A stretch of 64,000 nt of DNA, from assembly GCA_017161075.1 (NCBI GenBank), contig CP046174.1:1116001-1180000 (forward strand), given 5' to 3'. This document shows positions 6,750 through 16,062 of this stretch, piece by piece (the stretch's first letter is position 1; the number at the start of each line of letters is the position of its first letter). The translations under genes were made by a program, and so were the position numbers. Source of the DNA: Erysipelotrichaceae bacterium 66202529. GTDB taxonomy: Bacteria; Bacillota_I; Bacilli_A; Erysipelotrichales; Erysipelotrichaceae. The notes below the pieces were generated by a model, which was not told the origin of the DNA, made no database searches, and was given only the letters and a program-made list of their open reading frames with translations.

Positions 6750-9159
6750 TGATGTAGCCTCCTTCCAATAAGAGCTGGCGCATCTTCTCTTCGGCAGCAA
6801 TCATTTCTTCATAGGCTTCAAAATACTGCCTGCGGATTTCTGCCGGAGGAACGGTTTCCTGCTCCTTCTTTTCAATATAGTTGTTAATGGCGAGAGAGAA
6901 GTCCTTCTCCCGGATTTCAGGTATCGTAACAATTTTAACTTTTTCGATGACATCTTCGTATTCAGTATAAAAGTTGAACACGGTCTGAATATCATCCTCG
7001 GTCATGATGTTCTGCGCTCTCTGGGGAATGTAGATGCCAGAACCATCGATCATACAAATGCGACCACGGTGTTCAGGAGTCTTGCTATTGTTTAGAAACA
7101 AGATACAAGCGGAAACACCGGTGGAGTAGAAGACACCGCTGGCCATAGTGATGATAGCTTCCAACTTGTCAGACTCAACAAGCTGTTTACGGATTTCGCC
7201 TTCTTTACCATTTCTGAAGAGTACGCCTTGAGGCAATACCACTGCACAACGACCTGTTTTTGGTTTCATGGATTTGATCATATGCTGAAGCCATGCAAAG
7301 TCACCGTTGGAATCGGTTGGGCATCCCCAGATATTTCTGCCGTAAATGTCACTGCTAAATTGTTCAGAGCCCCAATTCTTCAGTGAGAATGGAGGATTTG
7401 CTACTACACAATCAAATGTCTGCAAAGATCCGCGCTCCAGATAGTTGGGAGAGCGAAGGGTGTCGCCTTGTGTGACTTTGAAATCTCGTGCGCCATGCAG
7501 GAACAGGTTCATTCGTGCAATAGCAGAGGTGGCAAGATTCTTCTCCTGGCCGTAAATTTTGCCGTAGGTCAATTTGTCATCGTGCATGTATCGGATAGCT
7601 TCGATCAGCATACCTCCCGTACCACAGGCAGGATCATAAACGGTTTCTCCAGCCTTTGGTGCCATTAACATGACGAGTAATTTCACGATAGAACGAGGCG
7701 TATAAAACTCGCCTGCATTCTTCTTGGAGAGGTCAGCGAATTTCTTGATAAGAAACTCGTAACTATCCCCCATAACATCGGCAGAATAGTTATTGTTACC
7801 GACTTTAATCTTGGACATGTGCTCAATCAGATCCTTTAGGCGTTCGTCAGAAAGTTTAGTTTTATCAGTCCAGTTTGCATCATCAAAACTACTGAATACG
7901 CCGCTCAAGGTATCGGGATTGGCCCGTTCAATTCCATTCATTGCGGTAACAATAGCTACACCAACATTCTCGCTGGCTTCACGGACATCTTGCCAGTGGC
8001 ATCCTTCAGGGATAACAAATCGATGGTTTTCCGGGAAGCTGGCATATTCTTCATCACCGCCAGATTCTTCAAGTGCAACTTGAGTTTCTTCATCATAAAC
8101 GTCGGAAAGGCGCTTAAAGAAGAGAATCGGTGTCACATAGCTCTTGTATTCGTCCTGATTGATGGGGCCTCGCAGAATGTTGCATGCTTCAAACAGGTGA
8201 GAAAACAGCTTCTGACTGGTTGTTTCCTCCGGATGAGCGACGCTGGCTTCAAGTTCCATATCGGCGACATCCATTGCAGATTGTATCATTTCAGCGCGAC
8301 CTCCTGTCTTTATTTTCTTGCCGGTAGATGGCTTTACATCTACGCTACCACTTTCCTGGATTTTTTCAAACTTAGCCGGATATTTGTTTTCGAATTCCAG
8401 CAGAATCTTCAGGAGACACTCGTCTAAAAAAGTGAGTGCATGTTTTCTAATGCTGGTAGGAACACCGTAATATGCTTCCGCTACAGCACCAGTGATAGCT
8501 GCCAAAGTGTCACTATCGCCACCGATCGAGATTGCATTTCGGATAGCATCTTCGAAACTGGTAGATTCAAAGAATGCTTCAAGTGCTTGCGGGACAGTAT
8601 CTTGACAGGTTTCGTTGAATTTATAGGTATCACGGATGGCGTCAAGTGTGAAGTTGATTGGGTAGTAGTGCTTCACGATGTAATCCTGAATTTCCATCAG
8701 GCTGCTTCCAGTGCGGGCAAGGTACACTGCAACAGTAGTAGCTTCAGCCCCCTTGATACCTTCTGGATGGTTATGTGTCACCGAGGTGACGGCCTTTGAC
8801 AGCGATATGGCTTCATCGATGGAATTAGCCACATAACCACATCCGCTAACACGCATTGCAGCACCATTGCCGTAGCTGTTGTATGGCTGCGGATCATCTG
8901 AATACATCCATTGGTGGAAAGAACCGCCGTAACCACACTGTGGATACGGTCGCCCAATACGCTGCATGGATTCGACCGCTGATTTACTTAAATCACTATA
9001 GTCTGGCTGGGAATGCAACAGTGCGTCGCACACAGCCAGAGACATGACAGAGTCGTCGGTAAAAAAACATTTATGAGTCAAAAAATCAAAATCCTTTGAT
9101 CTATGATTATCCCATTCAAACCTGGAACCGACGATGTCGCCAATAATTGCTCCGATCAT
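6742..9159 (-). CDS. ADP-ribosylglycohydrolase-HsdM fusion
   Basis: The 805-residue protein joins two families in one uninterrupted frame. Residues 1-260 are an ADP-ribosylglycohydrolase (DraG/ARH-like): MIGAIIGDIVGSRFE start, metal-ligand TDDS at 34-37, HNHPEG near 129-134, and the signature GGDSDT at 213-218. A basic linker (270-295) follows. Residues about 310-805 are a Type I HsdM with DPACGTGG (509-516) and NPPF (588-591). Both halves keep their catalytic motifs. ADP-ribosylglycohydrolases remove ADP-ribose from proteins or, in some families, DNA. Lying between hsdR and a second hsdM, this fusion may reverse an ADP-ribosyl mark placed by phage or by another host enzyme. ATG 9159 has a GAGGAAA site. 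Confidence 0.93.
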   Translation of the reverse strand: MIGAIIGDIVGSRFEWDNHRSKDFDFLTHKCFFTDDSVMSLAVCDALLHSQPDYSDLSKSAVESMQRIGRPYPQCGYGGSFHQWMYSDDPQPYNSYGNGAAMRVSGCGYVANSIDEAISLSKAVTSVTHNHPEGIKGAEATTVAVYLARTGSSLMEIQDYIVKHYYPINFTLDAIRDTYKFNETCQDTVPQALEAFFESTSFEDAIRNAISIGGDSDTLAAITGAVAEAYYGVPTSIRKHALTFLDECLLKILLEFENKYPAKFEKIQESGSVDVKPSTGKKIKTGGRAEMIQSAMDVADMELEASVAHPEETTSQKLFSHLFEACNILRGPINQDEYKSYVTPILFFKRLSDVYDEETQVALEESGGDEEYASFPENHRFVIPEGCHWQDVREASENVGVAIVTAMNGIERANPDTLSGVFSSFDDANWTDKTKLSDERLKDLIEHMSKIKVGNNNYSADVMGDSYEFLIKKFADLSKKNAGEFYTPRSIVKLLVMLMAPKAGETVYDPACGTGGMLIEAIRYMHDDKLTYGKIYGQEKNLATSAIARMNLFLHGARDFKVTQGDTLRSPNYLERGSLQTFDCVVANPPFSLKNWGSEQFSSDIYGRNIWGCPTDSNGDFAWLQHMIKSMKPKTGRCAVVLPQGVLFRNGKEGEIRKQLVESDKLEAIITMASGVFYSTGVSACILFLNNSKTPEHRGRICMIDGSGIYIPQRAQNIMTEDDIQTVFNFYTEYEDVIEKVKIVTIPEIREKDFSLAINNYIEKKEQETVPPAEIRRQYFEAYEEMIAAEEKMRQLLLEGGYISE

Positions 9160-9186
9160 TTGATTTCCTCACTTTCTTTTGTGGTA

Positions 9187-12111
9187 TTAATAATACTGCT
9201 CGATATAGTTATAGGCCTTATCAAAGACGTCTTTATCCTTGATTTTGTATTTGATCCAAACAACGCTGCGGAGCGCTTTTTTAACCTCCTGCTTACCGGC
9301 GGTGGTGCTTTGCCAGCCATCAAAACGTACAATTTTCACGATACTGTCGATGTCAGCGACGATGCGCTCTACAATGACAGGTGTACTGCGGTTCTTCAAG
9401 CCGTTAAAAAGTTCAGTGAGTGCAGCGATACCTCTATCGACTTCCTGATCCGGGACAACTTCTTTTTCTGCCTGTGCAGCTTCTTTGGCCAGCTCAAGAA
9501 GAAGTTTCAGAAATTCAATACTGGTCAGAAGGCCTTGCTCGTGTTTTTCTCGCAGCGTCTCCAGCTTTTCACCAAGCTTGATGAATTTCGGGTCCTTGGT
9601 GTGATTCAGGATTTTGGCCACAAGATTGATTTCGACTTTTTTGGTGGTTTTCTTCAGGTCTTTTTGCTTTTCCAAGAAATCATCAATCAAATCAGCATCC
9701 ATTGCAAGAATATCCATATCCTCGTTGGCTTCACCAACGAACAAGTTCTGATGAACGAGCTCGATGGTTTTCGCACCCAGAGAGGCCCAGATCAATCCGC
9801 CACGACCGTCTGTCGGTTTTACGGATTCGTAAACGCGGGCCAGCCACTGATAATCAGTTTTATAGGCGTTCAGGAAACCGTCAGGGGACAATGCATCCCA
9901 CGCACGGTTCAGTACACGGTAGTCGGCAGCAAATGCATCTTTTTCTTTGTTGGTAGGCAAGCATTCCTGCGCCGCCATGAGACCCTCCCAGCCTTCAACT
10001 GTTCTATCGATACCCATGAAATAGCTCAAGCACTTTTTGAGCAGTGCAGGAAGTTGTTTCTTGATTTCTTCGATGTTGGTGATGATTTTGCGCATACTGT
10101 TTTCGTCAAAATCCAGAGCTCGTGCAACATCATCGAAAATACCAATATAGTCAACAATAAGGCCGTGCGTCTTGCCTTGATCATAGGTACGGTTCGTGCG
10201 GCAGATTGCTTGCAGAAGAGTATGATCCTTCATTGGCTTATCCAAATACATTACCTGCAAGATAGGTGCATCAAAACCGGTCAATAATTTTGCTGTAACG
10301 ATAACAAGTTTCAATGGGCTTGCAGGGTCACGGAAGGTATCCAGAACTTTTCCTTCCGCATCACGGTCACGACGATATTTTTTATAACGATCTTCCTTGT
10401 CGTTGTTGGTATCCATGACGATTGTGCTGGCTTCTTCTCCGAGAAATTCATCAAGGATTTTCTTATACATCAGGCAGCACTCACGGTCATAAACAACAAC
10501 TTGTCCCTTATAGCCGTTTGGCTCAATTTTTTCTTTAAAGTGTTTAGCAATATGTTCGCATACCTTGCGGATTCGGGCAGGGTTATACATGATTGCTTTC
10601 ATGTTCACTCTGCGAGAGAGCTCATTCTTTTCATCTTTACTAAGACCGGCTTCATCAGTCATAGTTTCAAATTCACGGTCCAGTTTGTCCTTGTCCACAT
10701 GAAGCTCCACAGGTACTGGTTCAAAGTGGAGAGGAAGTGTAGCACCATCTCGGATGGAGTCAGAGAAAGAATAACGGCTCATATAGCCGGTCCGATCTTC
10801 TTCAGCACCAAAAGTTGCAAAGGTGTTTTTATCAACTCGGTTGATAGGAGTGCCGGTTAAACCGAAGAAAAATGCATTCGGCAGAGCAGTTCTCATTTTT
10901 TCTCCCAGATTGCCTTCTTGAGTTCTATGGGCCTCGTCAACCATGACGATAATGTTGTCACGAGGATTGAGTTCTCCGCTGACCTCGCCAAATTTAAAAA
11001 TTGTGGTTATGAGGATTTTTCGCATATCTCCACGGAAGAAAGAGAGCAATTCTTCCTTGGTGGAGGCACTGGTTAAGTTCGGAATATCCGATGCATTAAA
11101 TGTAGCTGTGATCTGAGTTTCCAAATCGATACGATCATCGACAATTACGACGGTTGGATTTTTAAGCTCTGGAATCATTCTCAGCTTCTGTGCTGCAAAT
11201 ACCATTAATAGAGATTTACCGGACCCTTGGAAATGCCAAATAAGTCCTTTCTTAGGATAGCCAGCCACAACACGGCTGACAATCATATTTGCGCCTTCAA
11301 ACTGCTGATAACGGCAAATGATTTTATATTTACGGTACTTCTTGTCGGTAGCGAACATCGTGAAGAACTGGAAAATATCCATGACGTTTTCCGGCGTAAT
11401 CATATCCTCTATACTAATTTTTACATCAGCTAGGCCACCTTCAACCTTGTGTGTGGCAGTGTGCCACGGGCCCCACATGTTGATAGGCATATTGATGGAA
11501 CCGTAGCGGTAGCACTTACCTTCAGTCGCAAAGTTAAAAATATTGGTTACGAACATAGCCGGGATGCTTTTTTCATAAGCAGAAATATCGCCAGCTGCAT
11601 CCAGCCAGGTAATGGCACTACGCACAGGCGTCTTTAACTCACCAATTGCGATTGGAAACCCATTAATCAGGAGGACGATATCCAGCCGCTTGCCGCCCTC
11701 AGTTTGGGGATAAATCCACTGGTTGGTTACAATATATTCGTTGAGAGCAAGATCCTCTTTGCACATAGTGCCAAAAAAACGAATCGGAATCATACGTCCA
11801 TCTTTGCCAAACGGGTATGAGTTTTCTTCGAATACCATCTTCTTGAAAACTTCGTTCTGGGTTACAAGGTTATGCGGTTGAACAGATAAAATAACTGTTC
11901 TGAGCTTATAAATGACTTCATCAGCACGAGAAGGGTCCTCCGCAATTTCAGGGTTAAGGCGAATGAGTGCCTCTTTTACCATCGGTTCCACAAGCACGTC
12001 TGAATACATACGAGGGAGCTCCTCGGCGGGAATGTATTTCCAGCCATTTTTTTGAAGCGTAGAAAGTATCATCTGCTCAATGGTGTTATCTTCATTAAAA
12101 ATAGTAACCAT
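9187..12111 (-). CDS. hsdR: Type I restriction endonuclease subunit HsdR
   Basis: The protein has about 974 residues, in the normal range. The N-terminal nuclease domain has the PD-(D/E)xK pattern (DIVLLINGFPIAIGELK). The translocase has HFQGSGKS (Walker A), VDEAH, GLTGTPI and the motif VI region AICRTNRTY. The C-terminal helical domain ends in KYKIKDKDVFDKAYNYIEQYY. I chose ATG 12111 because TATGGAGGAATATAAA lies just upstream; the ATG 15 bases earlier overlaps that ribosome site. HsdR uses ATP to translocate DNA and cut at a distance when bound to the M2S complex at unmethylated sites. Confidence 0.95.
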   Translation of the reverse strand: MVTIFNEDNTIEQMILSTLQKNGWKYIPAEELPRMYSDVLVEPMVKEALIRLNPEIAEDPSRADEVIYKLRTVILSVQPHNLVTQNEVFKKMVFEENSYPFGKDGRMIPIRFFGTMCKEDLALNEYIVTNQWIYPQTEGGKRLDIVLLINGFPIAIGELKTPVRSAITWLDAAGDISAYEKSIPAMFVTNIFNFATEGKCYRYGSINMPINMWGPWHTATHKVEGGLADVKISIEDMITPENVMDIFQFFTMFATDKKYRKYKIICRYQQFEGANMIVSRVVAGYPKKGLIWHFQGSGKSLLMVFAAQKLRMIPELKNPTVVIVDDRIDLETQITATFNASDIPNLTSASTKEELLSFFRGDMRKILITTIFKFGEVSGELNPRDNIIVMVDEAHRTQEGNLGEKMRTALPNAFFFGLTGTPINRVDKNTFATFGAEEDRTGYMSRYSFSDSIRDGATLPLHFEPVPVELHVDKDKLDREFETMTDEAGLSKDEKNELSRRVNMKAIMYNPARIRKVCEHIAKHFKEKIEPNGYKGQVVVYDRECCLMYKKILDEFLGEEASTIVMDTNNDKEDRYKKYRRDRDAEGKVLDTFRDPASPLKLVIVTAKLLTGFDAPILQVMYLDKPMKDHTLLQAICRTNRTYDQGKTHGLIVDYIGIFDDVARALDFDENSMRKIITNIEEIKKQLPALLKKCLSYFMGIDRTVEGWEGLMAAQECLPTNKEKDAFAADYRVLNRAWDALSPDGFLNAYKTDYQWLARVYESVKPTDGRGGLIWASLGAKTIELVHQNLFVGEANEDMDILAMDADLIDDFLEKQKDLKKTTKKVEINLVAKILNHTKDPKFIKLGEKLETLREKHEQGLLTSIEFLKLLLELAKEAAQAEKEVVPDQEVDRGIAALTELFNGLKNRSTPVIVERIVADIDSIVKIVRFDGWQSTTAGKQEVKKALRSVVWIKYKIKDKDVFDKAYNYIEQYY

Positions 12112-12166
12112 TTTATATTCCTCCATATCTTTTATTGTATCAAAGCAGCTGCCCTAAACATTGGAC

Positions 12167-13774
12167 TTAATAGAGCTTTGATTTGATTTTCTCTTGAACG
12201 CCACGCCAGCCATCTTCGGCAGCGGCGATGGTTTCTTTGTAAAGATTTAAACCAGTGTTGTATTCTTGAACAAGAGCTTTCTGGGCCTCTAAAGGAAGCA
12301 CAGGGACCTCTAATTCGTTCATATCTTTAAAGTTGATATTTACGACACCGGTTCCACGCTGCAAACTTTTCAACATCTTCGTCCCAACAGGTGATTCGAG
12401 GAAAAGTTTCAGGTAAGTTCCATCCAGCAACTCTGTTGGCCGGATTACGTTGATGTTTGCAGACGGAATGCAAATAGTGGATTGTTCTTCGAATACTGCA
12501 ATTTTTACTGTTGTGCCCCTGGCGGTAACCAGAACATCACCATTTTGCAAAATGTATCGAGAGACTTTGCGTTCTTCGTCGACGATATAGTCGAGGTTGG
12601 CGTAGTCGATACCTGTGTCTGTTATATTCGAGATGTTAATGACACCGATATTCCCGCTTGATGCCTTAGAACTTATTGCTTTGCCTCTGAAAATAGTAGA
12701 AACATCCCTTAGAGGCAGTTTTTTTACTGGAGATGCGGAAAAGGCTCTAATATCATCGTCTTCTTCCAAGAATGCTATATCAATGTTCCATCCATTTAGT
12801 CCTGCAAATTCATCATTGAAAAGCAGTTGCTCGTTTGTCACGATGAGCTTTTTACAGGTGGAATTTTTTCGGATTGCCTTATTGGATTCATATTGTTTCA
12901 AAACCACATCGTCTGTTGTGCCTGTAGAAAGTACAAACAGATAGGTCCGTATTGCTGTGTAGGGAGTAAATAGGCCAGTAGGCAAAGCGCAGATTTCTTT
13001 GATTTTATAGTTGCTTTCTATATAATCTCTGAGTGCTGCTGCGCTGCCACCACCAAAGGTTATCTTGGCGGGCAAAATAATTACCAATTCACCTTCTATA
13101 TTAATATGGTAGAGCAAATTCTGGACCGCAATCAAGTCGGGCTCTCGGCTGATGAAATCCTCGCCGTTTACTAACATTCGACCGCCGAAAACCGGAATGG
13201 CAATAATGAGGTCAAACCGTTCGGAAGTGAAACCGTAGCTGTATATATCAGCCACTTGGAGTCTTGCATTGCTGCACGTTTCGTAGACTGATGAAAGTAG
13301 CTCGTATTTGAACTCTTGTTTGCAGGTTAGAGAGAAGGTGACGTTTGGGTGGTTTTGGATAATATCCAATAATTCAGGCCCGTATTGTTCACATTCAGTG
13401 ATGAGAACACTTTTGACCTTATCTGAGATGTATTCTGTAAATTTATTTATCAATGCTTCTGGAGCGATCAGTTCTCGTCCTTCGTTGGATAAATTTAGAT
13501 ATGAAAGAACGGCGCGTCCATCGATAGAAGAGAGGGTGTTATAAAGCTTATAGAATAGTTCGGCGTCTCCGGGAAAACGAGACATTGAAGAAGTTTCTTC
13601 CTGCATTGTGCGATACACAATATCGGCATCGGCATCTTCGATTACCAAAGCTTTCTTGGTTCTTATAACTCGGCACAGGATGTCGATCAAGCTTTGCTGA
13701 CTATTGAATCCGTAACTTTTTAAAATATCAATGGCGTTAAAAATGTTCTTATCATACGATACGCGATTGCTCAT
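12167..13774 (-). CDS. Degenerate HsdM-like domain fused to one HsdS TRD
   Basis: The protein has 535 residues. Residues 1-330 follow the HsdM/N6-methylase fold pattern, including the GELVIILPA strand (228-236). However, the catalytic (N/D)PP(F/Y) position reads IAIPVFGG (191-198), and the SAM motif region (VLITECEQYG) lacks the glycines. I infer it cannot methylate. Residues about 350-535 are a single HsdS-type TRD with its helix (LRDVSTIFRGKAIS to LEVPVLPLEAQKALVQEYN). It is the first gene of the operon, behind AAAGGAGGT. It might act as a DNA-reading scaffold, a sensor of modified sites or a decoy M-S unit. Another possibility is a divergent but active enzyme with unusual motifs. Confidence 0.75.
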   Translation of the reverse strand: MSNRVSYDKNIFNAIDILKSYGFNSQQSLIDILCRVIRTKKALVIEDADADIVYRTMQEETSSMSRFPGDAELFYKLYNTLSSIDGRAVLSYLNLSNEGRELIAPEALINKFTEYISDKVKSVLITECEQYGPELLDIIQNHPNVTFSLTCKQEFKYELLSSVYETCSNARLQVADIYSYGFTSERFDLIIAIPVFGGRMLVNGEDFISREPDLIAVQNLLYHINIEGELVIILPAKITFGGGSAAALRDYIESNYKIKEICALPTGLFTPYTAIRTYLFVLSTGTTDDVVLKQYESNKAIRKNSTCKKLIVTNEQLLFNDEFAGLNGWNIDIAFLEEDDDIRAFSASPVKKLPLRDVSTIFRGKAISSKASSGNIGVINISNITDTGIDYANLDYIVDEERKVSRYILQNGDVLVTARGTTVKIAVFEEQSTICIPSANINVIRPTELLDGTYLKLFLESPVGTKMLKSLQRGTGVVNINFKDMNELEVPVLPLEAQKALVQEYNTGLNLYKETIAAAEDGWRGVQEKIKSKLY

Positions 13775-13802
13775 ACAGATACCTCCTTTATCTTACAAGA
13801 GT

Positions 13803-13841
13803 ATTATAACACTTGAAATTTAGTATGTCAATACTAAATTT
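13803..13841 (-). promoter_or_regulatory. Sigma-A promoter of the R-M operon with palindromic operator over the -35
   Basis: On the reverse strand TTGACA (13831-13826) and TATAAT (13808-13803) are separated by exactly 17 bp. An inverted repeat with 11-base arms AAATTTAGTAT and a 4-base spacer covers 13816-13841, overlapping the -35 box. The likely regulator is the XRE protein encoded divergently at 13971, but binding is inferred. Confidence 0.85.
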
Positions 13842-13887
13842 GAAAACGAAGCGATTTTCTTCTTTTCTCATATTTTTTGCAGAGGTA

Positions 13888-13916
13888 TTGAAAAAGTTCC
13901 AAAAATAAGATATAAT
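13888..13916 (+). promoter_or_regulatory. Sigma-A promoter for the XRE regulator
   Basis: TTGAAA (13888-13893) and TATAAT (13911-13916) are spaced by 17 bp, about 55 bases before the regulator's start codon. No palindrome overlaps it, so regulator supply may be constitutive. Confidence 0.75.
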
Positions 13917-13970
13917 AAATCATCTGATATGTATAATTTATTAAAGTTGATGTAGATAGAGGGAGTCCGA

Positions 13971-14183
13971 ATGCTGAAAAACAATATAGAAGTTGATGTT
14001 AAAGTGAAATGTATAGAGAGAGGCATGACACAATCACAGCTTGCTGAAAAGATTAAAACTACAAGTCCGTATGTCAATCGCATCATCAAAAAGCAGGACG
14101 GTGTTGTAAATAAGACTTTTGTGCAGATGCTGGAAGCGCTGGGCTACGATGTTGAACTTACTTATGTGAAACGAGAAGATTAG
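13971..14183 (+). CDS. Small XRE-family helix-turn-helix regulator
   Basis: The 70-residue protein is almost entirely one Cro/CI-type helix-turn-helix: MTQSQLAEKIKTTSPYVNRIIKK is the recognition region, followed by VQMLEALGYDVELTY. AGGGAG precedes the ATG. It is transcribed away from the large R-M operon and the palindrome over that operon's -35 box lies between them, as for the C (controller) proteins of R-M systems. The ImmA-like peptidase at the operon's far end could in principle cleave such a regulator, though XRE partners of ImmA are usually larger. Confidence 0.85.
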   Translation: MLKNNIEVDVKVKCIERGMTQSQLAEKIKTTSPYVNRIIKKQDGVVNKTFVQMLEALGYDVELTYVKRED

Positions 14184-14239
14184 AAAAACTATCAATAATA
14201 CTGAATAATTAAAAGATACAGATGCTAGGGAGGTGCATC

Positions 14240-16039
14240 GTGTCACAATTTGATGTTTACAGCACATCAGTACAGAATATCATCAGCTGGATTAAGTCAG
14301 GCGAAATTGCTATTCCTGAAATTCAGCGTCCCTTCGTGTGGGATTCTACCAAAGTGCGTGACCTGTTGGACTCCCTATATAAAGGCTTTCCAATTGGTTA
14401 CATCATTGTCTGGAAAAATCCAGATGTTCGTTTGAAGGACGGCACTATCTCCATTGGCAAGAAAATCCTCATTGATGGGCAGCAGCGTGTAACAGCGCTT
14501 CAGGCCGCCATCGAAGGAATGCTGGTTACTGACGCCAACTACAAGCGCAAGCCCATCCGCATTGCATTCAATCCGCAGACGGAGGCTTTTGAGGTGCTGA
14601 ATCCTGCCATTGAAAAAGACTGCAAATGGATTCCTGACATCTCTAAGGTGTTTGAGCCGACATTTGAGGAGTTCCAGTTTATCATCCAGTATTGTAAGGA
14701 TAACGATCTGCCGGGTCAGGAGAGCGCAATCTCCAAGATTATCGGAAAGCTGAAAAAGGTGATGGACATCAATCTTGGCGTTACGGATTTGAATCAGGGC
14801 CTCTCTATTGACGAGGTTACCGATATTTTTATCCGCATCAATTCGCAGGGTGTTGTCCTATCGCAGGCGGACTTTGCCATGTCCAAAATCTCTGCCGATG
14901 ACAAATATGGCGGTAACGAGATAAGGAAGATGATAGATTACTTCTGCCATTTCATGCAGCGACCTGCTGATTATGAGATGATTGCAGAGAACGATACCGA
15001 TTTCTCTAAGACAGAAGCCATGCAGAAAATTAAGTGGATTGTGAAGGAAACAGAGGATATCTATGTGCCTTCCTACACGGATGTGCTGCGTGTATCGTTC
15101 ACCCATAAGTTCAAGCGTGGTAAGATTTCTGATTTGGTGAGCTTGCTGTCTGGTCGTGATTTTGAAACCAGAGAGAACTTGGAAGCTATCGCTGAGAGCT
15201 CTTTTGCAACATTGCGTCAGGGCGTTGAGGCCTTCGTAAACCAGACGAATTTCCAGCGGTACATTATGATTGTGAAGTCAGCAGGAATTATCGATGCTTC
15301 GCTGGTGCGTTCTCAGAACGTACTGAACTTCGGCTACATTTTGTATCTGACATTGAAAGACCAGAAGCTGGATGCTGGGGTTATTGAGAAACTGGTTAGA
15401 AAATGGCTTGTGCTCTCTATGCTAACAGGTCGCTATTCTGGCTCCGCTGAATCTGCCATTGACTATGATATCAAGCGTTTCTCTGAGCAAGACCCGGTAC
15501 AGTTCATCAAGAATACAGAGGCCGGTGAACTTTCCGATGCTTTCTGGAACAGCGTATTGGTTACCAGACTGGATACCTCCGTTGCAAGCAGCCCGTACTT
15601 CCTTGTGTTCCTTATGGCGCAGGTTAAGGCTGGCTCCAGAGGCTTTCTGTCCGAGCAGATTGATGTAAAGGCACTTATCGAGCAGCGAGGTGACATTCAC
15701 CATATCTTCCCGAAAAAGTACCTGCAGAAAAATGGTGTCAATAACCGGAAAGACTATAACCAGATTGCCAACTATGTGTACACACAGTCTGAAATCAATA
15801 TCAAAATCAAGGACGATGCTCCTTGCGTGTATATGGAATTGATGAAGAAACAGATTGCAGGAGGCGACCTATCTTACGGTGGCATTACTACCGAAGATGA
15901 CCTGAAGCGCAATCTGGCTGAGAACTGTGTGCCAGAGGAATTTATGGATATGGACATCTGGGGCTTCCCAGAGTTCCTTGAGAAGCGTAGATATTTGATG
16001 GCCCAGTTCGTGAAGAAATACTATGAAGCACTGGACTAA
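14240..16039 (+). CDS. DUF262 + DUF1524 protein (GmrSD-like restriction/defence protein)
   Basis: The protein has 599 residues from GTG 14240, chosen because GGGAGGTG lies just before it. The N-terminal DUF262 part shows IPEIQRPFVW (25-34) and DGQQR (79-83), the ParB-like NTPase motif of GmrS. The C-terminal part has DIHHIFPKKYL (HH at 487-488), the His-Pro nuclease signature of DUF1524/GmrD. Fused GmrSD proteins are Type IV enzymes that attack glucosylated or otherwise modified phage DNA using NTP. It lies next to the R-M locus and is followed after 23 bp by rhuM. Confidence 0.85.
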   Translation: MSQFDVYSTSVQNIISWIKSGEIAIPEIQRPFVWDSTKVRDLLDSLYKGFPIGYIIVWKNPDVRLKDGTISIGKKILIDGQQRVTALQAAIEGMLVTDANYKRKPIRIAFNPQTEAFEVLNPAIEKDCKWIPDISKVFEPTFEEFQFIIQYCKDNDLPGQESAISKIIGKLKKVMDINLGVTDLNQGLSIDEVTDIFIRINSQGVVLSQADFAMSKISADDKYGGNEIRKMIDYFCHFMQRPADYEMIAENDTDFSKTEAMQKIKWIVKETEDIYVPSYTDVLRVSFTHKFKRGKISDLVSLLSGRDFETRENLEAIAESSFATLRQGVEAFVNQTNFQRYIMIVKSAGIIDASLVRSQNVLNFGYILYLTLKDQKLDAGVIEKLVRKWLVLSMLTGRYSGSAESAIDYDIKRFSEQDPVQFIKNTEAGELSDAFWNSVLVTRLDTSVASSPYFLVFLMAQVKAGSRGFLSEQIDVKALIEQRGDIHHIFPKKYLQKNGVNNRKDYNQIANYVYTQSEINIKIKDDAPCVYMELMKKQIAGGDLSYGGITTEDDLKRNLAENCVPEEFMDMDIWGFPEFLEKRRYLMAQFVKKYYEALD

Positions 16040-16062
16040 TCTTAGAATAGGAGGATAACAGC

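Noticed and set aside
6742..9159. DarT-DarG toxin-antitoxin as an explanation for the ADP-ribosylglycohydrolase domain
   Set aside because: DarG has a macrodomain rather than this DraG/ARH-type fold, and no DarT-like transferase is visible in the window.
9103..10287. Long open frame on the + strand (394 codons)
   Set aside because: It is antisense to hsdR, whose motifs and ribosome site are clear; the translated sequence is rich in Phe/Cys and matches no family.
13816..13841. Rho-independent terminator
   Set aside because: The palindrome lacks a G+C-rich stem and T-run and overlaps a -35 box, so an operator is more likely.
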